Part shown: positions 56,001 through 64,000 of the stretch, piece by piece | Layout of the letters: the number at the start of each line of letters is the position of its first letter | Numbering within the stretch: position 1 is the first letter of the stretch | Origin: Tubiluchus corallicola | Taxonomy: Eukaryota; Priapulida; Priapulimorpha; Priapulimorphida; Tubiluchidae | Assembly (NCBI GenBank): GCA_030141605.1 | Contig: JAQGDQ010000179.1 | Location: 374,501 to 438,500, forward strand | Length of the DNA stretch: 64,000 nucleotides | Direction of reading: 5' to 3' | Notes under the pieces: model-generated | Told to the model about the DNA's origin: nothing | The model's database searches: none | The model's input: only the letters and a program-made list of their open reading frames with translations | Program-made: the position numbers and the translations under genes

Positions 56001-57164
56001 ATTATGTAGTCGCTTTGTTTGTGATAACTTCTTTGCAACGTGGCCTATCGTTAGATGCTGCCATCATAATTATGCTGCTGTTCATACGTTTTGCCTTTCT
56101 GAACGTGACATACTTAGCTGCGTAATTAGTGAGAACTTAGCTTGATGCAGCCTAGCATCCCATTCAACTTGCCATAAAGGCAAAATTTTCTGTGGATTGA
56201 TTGCAGACTTGCAGTTTTGCTAAATGAAAAGAAAGTCCAAGAATTTCAAATCAGTAAAAAAAGTAAAGCAGTTCTCCTACTCTTCTGTCTGTTGTATTGT
56301 GAACTTGTCAATTTTTTACAATAATCAGGCGCCGAAAGTCCTTAATTTAATTAAATTTATTAACACTCAATTAAAATTTACAGTGTATATACATAATTAT
56401 AATAATACAACACTGTACATTACAATTCAATAAAAAATTACTGTAAAAAAAGTAAAATTTTGAGTGTTGGGAGGCACAATGAGAAAAATTGCTTACGTAT
56501 GCCTTTTATATTTCAGAATTATCAAGATCAGCTAAACATAACGTTTTACTCATTTAACAAACTTAACATTTGACATTTGTTGCTGTCACAAGCAGTTCGC
56601 AGAATTTGGAAGTGAGTTACCCATAAGTGAACAAATCGGTTTGAAAAAAATTAAAACGTTTTATAAAATTTTGTTCTATGTACAAAAACTTTCGTAGATC
56701 AGGTGGAGCCCCAGTAAAAATTTCTCAAACCTACTTCTTTATAAATGATTTTATAGCACATACACGATCATTTTGAATTCGTCTTTTTTAATAGCATTAA
56801 ATTTGAGCTTTTAGTCTGTCAGGGTATGAGTTACCAACCATAAAACATCTCAAAAGAGTTTACGATATCAATGTCATTCAGCTGATATGGACACCATTAT
56901 TTGAAATGGTAATGCCAAGACCACGCACAACAGCCGCTGATTCAGTTTGGTTATGTGAAATGAGATGGTTATTACTGGGATTGTCTCTATCAATGTGTAC
57001 AGCATTACACTTTTAGTAGCTATCTTTACCTGGCACGTATTTGCCCATTCAATGTGCTATCTAATATTCGTTGCATATCATACGACCTGTTCTTGTAAAG
57101 GACTGACAGAACTTGACATCATCAGCAAAGATATAGTACCTTTCAGGCAAATCATTGATGAAGA
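56001..57164. other. intergenic DNA, no feature recognised
   Basis: AT-rich sequence with small non-descript frames. Nothing supported was found. Confidence 0.5.
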
Positions 57165-57280
57165 GCAAAATGCAGGGCCTATTTCAGGGGGGGGGGGAGT
57201 GGGGAAACTTCCCCAGGGCCTCACCCTCCAGGGGGCCTCGCGCCGAGGTAACATTTTTTTGGTTTATGCGAACATACTGC

Positions 57281-57331
<51 letters not shown>

Positions 57332-57569
57332 CCGCACGCGCGCCGCTTGCCTTGTGCGGCTGGGTGCGATGTTCAGCTGTTTTCAATTTCGGAATTTCTA
57401 ACACCGGATGATTACCCGATTGCAAGATTGCTACTTGACAAGTATTAAGGACTGGTCTTGAGAATAAAGCAGTTTTTCTTTCAATTGTTCTTTCCTTTAA
57501 CAACTTTAGCAGTTCAAAAATTTTCTGTGCGCCAACCACGCTTAAGCTGAAATAGGCCCTGGCAAAATG
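57165..57569. mobile_element. 389-bp hAT MITE with perfect 8-bp target duplication
   Basis: The element (57173-57561) has perfect 15-bp terminal inverted repeats CAGGGCCTATTTCAG and is flanked by GCAAAATG at 57165-57172 and again at 57562-57569. These are hallmarks of a hAT insertion. Inside are a GGGGGGGG run, a GGGAAACTTCCCC palindrome, a GGGGGCCTC motif like the one at the ends of the element at 2910-5393, and a TC microsatellite. It has no coding capacity; the 148- and 97-codon frames across it are repeat artefacts. Confidence 0.9.
57284..57329. repeat. (TC)n microsatellite inside the hAT MITE
   Basis: About 22 CT dinucleotides. Confidence 0.95.
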
Positions 57570-58113
57570 AATATTTCGTTGTGGTAAAGGTTATTCACCG
57601 GTCACGCAATTCAGAAATAAGCAATTCATTGTAACAGTGGACATTGTATACGAAAGACTGCAATTGTGCAAAAGACTTGTATTGATTATACTGTATCAAA
57701 GACCTTTTCAAAATCCATTTAGCACTTTACCCCAGTTCTATTACAATGTTCCAGTCACACAAACATTCTAACAACTGTGTACATGTGAACTTGCCTATCA
57801 GAAAACCACGTTGTTAACGAGATAAAAGATTTTTCATTGTTGGATATTTAATGACATCTTCTGCAATAACCATCTCCATCAAATTGCATGTTACACTACT
57901 CAGCGTCACTGGTTTGTAGTTTTCTGGATCAGAACTTTCGCTTTTCTTTTGAATATTAGATTTACAACTACCAGTTTCCATTCTGTTGGTAAAACACCAT
58001 CAACGAAAGACGTTTCACAAGTAATTGAAGAGGTGCAAATTACACATTAGCAAGAGATTTCATCTGAAGTTCGACGTTTGATAACGCTGGACCAAAGCAA
58101 AATAATTACTAAC
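57570..58113. other. intergenic DNA before the tandem array
   Basis: On the minus strand or plus strand no clear gene is seen. Some of the sequence (around 57840-58030) resembles the anti-sense of decayed reverse transcriptase text, such as a TTACCAACAGAATGGAAACT-like motif, but this is too weak to call. Confidence 0.35.
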
Positions 58114-59757
58114 TAGCAAAGGCCCCGCAAAAGATTTTGCGTATAAATACACGTGTAATCAATAATACGCAAACGTCCTACCAAGTCCTCATTTATAACA
58201 CAAAGCCCGTAACATCCTGCCTACTTACCTAACGCAGTAGGCTGTAGCAGCGTTTACTCGTGCCTACTGTATGCTTAACTAACGCAAAGCAGCTTTTTGC
58301 TGAATTAAGCCAGCAGAGTACAATGGATGACGTCAGCACAATGGAATTCGTCACAACAGTTTTCTAAGCGAAAATTGCCGAAAATAGAACAGCTAATTAA
58401 CTCGTCGGTACTCCTCTCGGTGGACCTGCCCTAACATATAGCCCACATCATCGTGTAGCCCTGTCCTTCCTCTTTGTAAAGAGCTATATATCTCCTTCCC
58501 AGAGTCCCACCGGGCGACGCTAGAACGTTTTTCCCGCAGGCTGTTTGGTCAAAATTTCGAAAAAATCGCGAGTTGGGTCCGGGAAAACGCCCGTTGCGGG
58601 GCGCCCTGGCCCTCTCGGGAATTCTAAATATGCCTACTACACCCACCGCTGAACGGGCTATCTATCCATACCCAGTACCCCCCTCGGCCCGTTCCCGTTC
58701 TCTACATCTCAGCCGTATAACTTTTGCAATTTTTTGCAAAAAACGGCCGAAAAAGGGCCATTTTTGGAGGTTTTTCGCCCCCCGTTCCTCCCGGTGGGCC
58801 CGATTCGAAAAATAAACCATCAATGGCACGACACTAGATCGAGACCTTTCGTTTGTTATATAGATTGCCGCAAATGGTGCCGTCGTCGAAGCTGTAGCCT
58901 CGAATCTTATATATATATATATACCAAGAATATTAATATAAGAGACTAGCCAAACCCCACAAAAAGAATTTTGTGCACAAATCAACACACAACCCACACC
59001 ACACCACTCCACCTCATCACACCACACTGCACCACACCATACCACTCCACCTCATCGCACCACACTGCACCACACAATACCACCACACCGCACCGCACCA
59101 CACCATACCACCTACACACCACCCACACCATATCACTCCACCACATCACACCACAGTGCACCACAGCATACCACTGCATCACCCACACACCACACCACCC
59201 ACACCATAATACTCCACCACATCACACCGCACAGCACCACACCACCCACCCACCTACACACCACACCACTCCACCACATCACACCACACCGCACCACACC
59301 ATACCACTGCAGCACACCACACCACCCACACACCACACCACACCACCCACACCATACGACTCCACCACATCACACCACACTGCACCACACCATATCACCA
59401 CACCACACCACCCACACCATAATACTCCACCACATCACACCGCACTGCACCACACCATAACACCACACTGCACCACAACACCCACCCATACACAAACCAC
59501 GCCACCCACTCCATACCACACTACCCACACCACAACCCACACACCCTATCACCCCACCACACCATCCATAGCACAACACACAAAGCACACCACCACCACA
59601 CCACATCAAATCCACCACCTCACGTGGTGATCATGATGTTGATGATGATGGTGGTGGTGGCAACGATGACGACACAAGCACCAACAGCACAGCATTACAA
59701 CAAAACCATTCCAAACATTTTTCACAAAGTTGAAACTATGTGCTATAATATAATAAA
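58114..59757 (+). repeat. tandem array unit 1 (1644 bp)
   Basis: Begins TAGCAAAGGCCCCGCAAAAG. The first part (to about 58978) is a conserved segment including GTGGACCTGCCCTAA, CACATCATCGTGTAGCCCTG, GAGTCCCACCGGGCG, TCGCGAGTTGGGTCCGGGAA, TCTACATCTCAGCCGTATAA and a TATA-type run. The second part (58980-59621) is a CACCA-type block, followed by CACGTGGTGATCATGATG and about 110 bp leading to the next unit. The left edge is abrupt: sequence before 58114 is unrelated to the ends of the other units. It differs from units 2-4 by scattered changes. Confidence 0.93.
58980..59621. repeat. CACCA-type low-complexity block of unit 1
   Basis: Almost only C and A on the plus strand with scattered T and few G: repeats of CACCACACCA, CATACCACT, GCACCACA. 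Longer modules of roughly 100 bp (CACCACATCACACC...CACACCATACCACTG) recur inside it. Long Thr/His/Pro-rich frames on plus and Val/Trp/Cys-rich frames on minus exist only because stops are rare in such sequence. Confidence 0.9.
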
Positions 59758-61393
59758 TAGCAAAGGCCCCGCAAAAGATTTTGCGTAAAAAACCACGTGT
59801 AATCAATAATACGCGAACATCCTACCTAGTCCTCATTTATAACACAAAGCCCGTAACATCATGCCTACTGTTTGTTTAACTAACGCAAAGCCTGTAGCTT
59901 TTTGCTGAATTAAAGTTATAAGCAGAGTAGAATACAATGGATGACGTCACAACAATGCCTTTGCGTCAGCAGTTTTCTAAGCGAAAATTGCCGAAAATGG
60001 AACCTCTAATTAACTCGTTGATACTCCTCTCGGTGGACCTGCCCTAAAATATATCCCACATCATCGTGTAGCCCTGTCCTTCCTCTTTGTAAAGAGCCCC
60101 ATATCTCCTTCCGAGAGTCCCACCGGGCGCCGCTAGAACGTTTTTCCCGCATGCTGTTTGGTCAAAATTTCGAAAAAATCGCGAGTTGGGTCCGGGAAAA
60201 CGCCCGTTGCGGGACGCCGTGGCCCTCTCGGGAATTCTAAATAGGCCTATGACACCCACCGCTGAACGGGCTATCTATCCATACCCAGCACCCCCCTCGG
60301 CCCGTTCCCGTTCTCTACATCTCAGCCGTATAACTTTTGCAAAAAACGGCCGAAAAGGGCCATTTTTGGAGGTTTTTCGCCTCCCGTTCCTCCCGGTGGG
60401 CCCGATTCGAAAAATAAACCATCAATGGCACGACACTAGATCGAGACCTTTCGTTTGATATATAGATCGCCGCAAATGGTGCCCTCGTCCGGGCTGTAGC
60501 CTCGAATCTTATATATATATAAATAAATAAATAATATATATACTAGCCAAACCCCACAAAAAGAATTTTGTGCACAAATCAACACACAACCCACACCACA
60601 CCACTCCACCCCATCACACCACACTGCACCACACCATACCACTCCACCTCATCGCACCACACTGCACCACACAATACCACCACACCGCACCGCACCACAT
60701 CATACCACCTACACACCACACCACCCACACCATACCACTGCACCACCCACACACCACACCACACCACCCACACCATAATACTCCATCACATCACACCGCA
60801 CAGCACCACACCATAACACCACACTGCACCACACCACCCACCCACCTACACACCACACCACTCACACCATACCACTCCACCACATCACACCGCACCACAC
60901 CATACCACTGCAGCACACCACACCACCCACACACCACACCACACCACCCACACCATAATACTCCACACATTACACCACACTGCACCACACCATACCACTG
61001 CAGCACACCGCACCACCCACACACCACACCACCCACACCATACGACTCCACCACATCACACCGCACAGCACCACACCATAACACCACACTGCACCACACC
61101 ACCCACCCACCTACACACCACACCACCCACACCACCCACACCATACCATTCCACCACATCACACCACACCGCACCACACACACCCTATCACCCCACCACA
61201 CCATCCATAGCACAACACACAAAGCACACCGCCACCACACCACATCAAATCCACCACCTCACGTGGTGATCATGATGATGATGGTGGCAACGATGACGAC
61301 ACCTATAGCACAAGCACCAACAGCACAGCATTACAACAAAACCATTCCAAACATTTTTCACAAAGTTGAAACTATGTGCTATAATATAATAAA
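59758..61393 (+). repeat. tandem array unit 2 (1636 bp)
   Basis: Same order of segments as unit 1: conserved part 59758-60576, CACCA block about 60577-61262, then the GATGAT and ACAACAAAACCATTCCAAAC segment. It lacks the short AATATTAATATAAGAG segment that precedes the block in units 1 and 3. Confidence 0.93.
60577..61262. repeat. CACCA-type low-complexity block of unit 2
   Basis: Same composition as the block in unit 1, with the modules in a partly different order. It ends at CACCTCACGTGGTG. Confidence 0.9.
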
Positions 61394-63268
61394 TAGCAAA
61401 GGCCCCGCAAAAGATTTTGCATAAAAACCACGTATAATCAATAATACGCGAACATCCTACCTAGTCCTCATTTATAACACAAAGCCCGTAACATCATGCC
61501 TACTGTTTGTTTAACTAACGCAAAGCCTGTAGCTTTTTGTTGAATTAAAGTTATAAGATTACAGCAGAGTACAATGGATGACGTCACAACAATGGCATTG
61601 CGTCAGCAGCTTTCTAAGCGGAAATTGCCGAAAATAGAACTCCTAATTAACTCGCCAATACTCCTCTCGGTGGACCTGCCCTAAAATATAGCCCACATCA
61701 TCGTGTAGCCCTGTCCTTCCTCTTTGTAAAGAGCCCCATATCTCCTTCCGAGAGTCCCACCGGGCGCCGCTAGAACGTTTTTCCCGCAGGCTGTTTGGCC
61801 GAAATTTCGAAAAAATCGCGAGTTGGGTCCGGGAAAACGCCCGTTGCGGGACACCGTGGCCCTCTCGCGAATTCTAAATAGGCCTATGACACCCATCGCT
61901 GAACGGGCTATCTATCCATACCCAGCACCACCCTCGGCCCGTTCCCGTTCTCTACATCTCAGCCGTATAACTTTTGCAAAAAACGCTCGAAAAAGGGCCA
62001 TTTTTGGAGGTTTTTCGCCTCCCGTTCCTCCCGGTGGGCCCGATTCGAAAAATAAACCCCCAATGAGACGACACTAGATCGAGACCTTTCGTTTGATATA
62101 TAGATCGCCGCAAATGGTGCCCTCGTCCGGGCTGTAGCCTCGAATCTTATATATAAATAAATATATAAATAAATATATATATATACCAAGAATATTAATA
62201 TAAGAGACTAGCCAAACCCCACAAAAAGAATTTTGTGCACAAATCAACACACAACCCGCACCACACCACTCCACCCCATCACACCACACTGCACCACACC
62301 ATACCACTCCACCTCATCGCACCACACTGCACCACACAATACCACCACACCGCACCGCACCACATCATACCACCTACACACCACACCACCCACACCATAC
62401 CACTGCACCACCCACACACCACACCATACCACCCACACCATAATACTCCACATCACATCACACCGCACAGCACCACACCATAACACCACACTGCACCACA
62501 CCACCCACCCACCTACACACCACACCACTCACACCATACCACTCCACCACATCACACCACACCGCACCACACCATACCACTGCAGCACACCACACCACCC
62601 ACACACCACACCACACCACACCACCCACACCATAATACTCCACACATTACACCACACTGCACCACACCATACCACTGCAGCACACCGCACCACCCACACA
62701 CCACACCACCCACACCATACGACTCCACCACATCACACCGCACAGCACCACACCATAACACCACACTGCACCACACCACCCACCCACCTACACACCACAC
62801 CACCCACACCATACCATTCCACCACATCACACCACACCGCACCACACCATACCACCGCAGCACACCACACCACCCACACACCACACCACCCATACCATAC
62901 GACTCCACCACATCACCCCACACTGCACCACACCATACCACTGCACCACACCACACCGCTCCACCCACACACCACACCACACCACCCACACCATAATACT
63001 CCACCACATCACACCACACTGCACCACACACCCACCCACCCACACACTACGCCACCCACTCCATACCACACTACCCACACCACACCAGACACACCCTATC
63101 CCACATCACATCAAATCCACCACCTCACTTGGTGATCATGATGTTGATGATGATGATGGTGGCAACGATGACGACACCTATAACACAAGCACCAACAGCA
63201 CAGCATTACAGCAAAACCATTCCAAACATTTTTCACAAAGTTGAAACTATGTGCTATAATATAATAAA
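61394..63268 (+). repeat. tandem array unit 3 (1875 bp)
   Basis: Same layout, with conserved part 61394-62241 and a longer CACCA block (about 62242-63131). Most of the extra length relative to units 1 and 2 is in the block, which suggests internal expansion by slippage or unequal exchange. Confidence 0.93.
62242..63131. repeat. CACCA-type low-complexity block of unit 3
   Basis: The longest of the three complete blocks, about 890 bp. Modules seen in unit 2 recur here in the same order with extra copies. Its right edge reads CACCTCACTTGGTG, one base different from the palindromic CACGTG of units 1 and 2. Confidence 0.9.
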
Positions 63269-64000
63269 TAGCAAAGGCCCCGCAAAAGATTTTGCGTAAA
63301 AAACCACGTATAATCAATAACACGCGAACATCCTACCTAGTCCTCATTTATTACACAAAGCCCGTAACATCATGCCTACTGTTTGTTTATCTAACGCAAA
63401 CCCGTAGCAGGCAGCTTTTTGCTGAATTAAAGTTATAAGATTACAGCAGAGTACAATGGATTACGTCACAACAATGGCATTGCGTCAGCAGCTTTCTAAG
63501 CGGAAATTGCCGAAAATAGAACTCCTAATTAACTCGCCAATACTCCTTTCGGTGGACCTGCCCTAACATATAGCCCACATCATCGTGTAGCCCCGTTCTT
63601 CTTCTTTCTAAAGAGCCGTATATCTCCTTCCGAGAGTCCCACCGGGCGCCGCTAGAACGTTTTTCCCGCAGGCTGTTTGATCAAAATTTCGAAAAAATCG
63701 CGAGTTGGGTCCGCGAAAACGCCCGTTACGGGACCCCGTGGCCCTCTTGGGAATTCTAAATAGGCCTATGACACCCACCGCTGAACGGGCTATCTATCCA
63801 TACCCAGCACCCCCCTCGGCCCGTTCCCGTTCTCTACATCTCAGCCGTATAACTTTTGCAAAAAACGGCCGAAAAATGGCCATTTTTGGAGGTTTTTCGC
63901 CTCCCCTTCCTCGCTGTGGGCCCAATTCGAAAAATAAACCCCCAATGAGACGACACTAGATCGAGACCTTTCGTTTGATATATAGATCGCCGCAAATGGT
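63269..64000 (+). repeat. tandem array unit 4, cut by the window edge
   Basis: The conserved part is present to the end of the window, where it stops within ATAGATCGCCGCAAATGGT, before its CACCA block. The array therefore continues beyond 64000. Confidence 0.93.

Noticed and set aside
56965-57411. 148-codon plus frame
   Set aside because: It crosses the boundary of a hAT MITE and ends in a poly-Ser/Leu run from a TC microsatellite.
58431-58646. 71-codon minus frame and overlapping plus frames (MGPGKRPLR...) repeated in the array units
   Set aside because: Similar frames recur because the unit DNA is repeated. They overlap on opposite strands, are broken or altered in unit 4 and unit 1, and match no family I know.
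58971-59630. 219-, 284- and 300-codon plus-strand frames and 150- and 163-codon minus-strand frames in the CACCA blocks
   Set aside because: They are open in several frames on both strands because the DNA is C/A-only-rich and lacks stops. Thr/His/Pro or Val/Trp/Cys repeats with no domain are low-complexity artefacts.

Overview
This is eukaryotic nuclear DNA from an invertebrate metazoan. It is AT-rich, with multi-exon genes, GT-AG introns of about 0.1-3 kb, long intergenic stretches, and many transposon relics and microsatellites. No virus, prokaryotic gene or CRISPR array was seen. The species cannot be named from the sequence. PTEN, ABRAXAS1 with its BRCA1-binding tail, TFG and an NMES1/C15orf48-like pair suggest a deuterostome such as a tunicate or other non-vertebrate, but this is inference.

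Layout. 1-2.6 kb: intergenic DNA, then a minus-strand first exon of a fatty-acid-binding-protein-like gene; its other exons were not found in the window. 2.9-5.4 kb: a hAT-like element with an 8-bp target duplication, split by a damaged non-LTR retrotransposon. 9.16-19.62 kb (minus): complete PTEN, nine coding exons, 400 codons. 25.57-31.59 kb (minus): complete ABRAXAS1, eight exons, 462 codons. 32.66-39.36 kb (minus): complete TFG, eight exons, 381 codons. 40-44.2 kb: three non-LTR retrotransposon relics. 46.4-50.3 kb and 53.3-55.9 kb (plus): two tandem paralogues of an NMES1/NDUFA4-like mitochondrial protein with identical four-exon structure. 57.2-57.6 kb: a hAT MITE. 58.1-64.0 kb: a tandem array of about 1.64-1.88-kb units, each with a conserved GC-richer half and a CACCA-type low-complexity block; the array runs off the right edge.

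The genes are not a functional cluster. PTEN is a PIP3 phosphatase, ABRAXAS1 a scaffold of the BRCA1-A deubiquitinase complex, TFG an ER-exit-site (COPII) organiser, and the tandem pair resemble respiratory complex IV proteins. PTEN, ABRAXAS1 and TFG lie head-to-tail on the minus strand about 6 kb and 1 kb apart, with no sign of an operon.

Most notable: (1) a 324-bp, highly similar inverted repeat flanking exons 1 and 2 of the first NMES1-like gene; (2) the tandem array with its C/A-only-rich blocks and a diverged single relic 4 kb upstream; (3) a PTEN intron that splits the catalytic P-loop and another that uses a GC donor; (4) a nested LINE-in-hAT insertion and a 424-bp pogo-like element with perfect 27-bp terminal repeats inside TFG. 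Exon boundaries were deduced by hand from homology to recalled human proteins, reading phase and splice signals; no search or alignment could be run.
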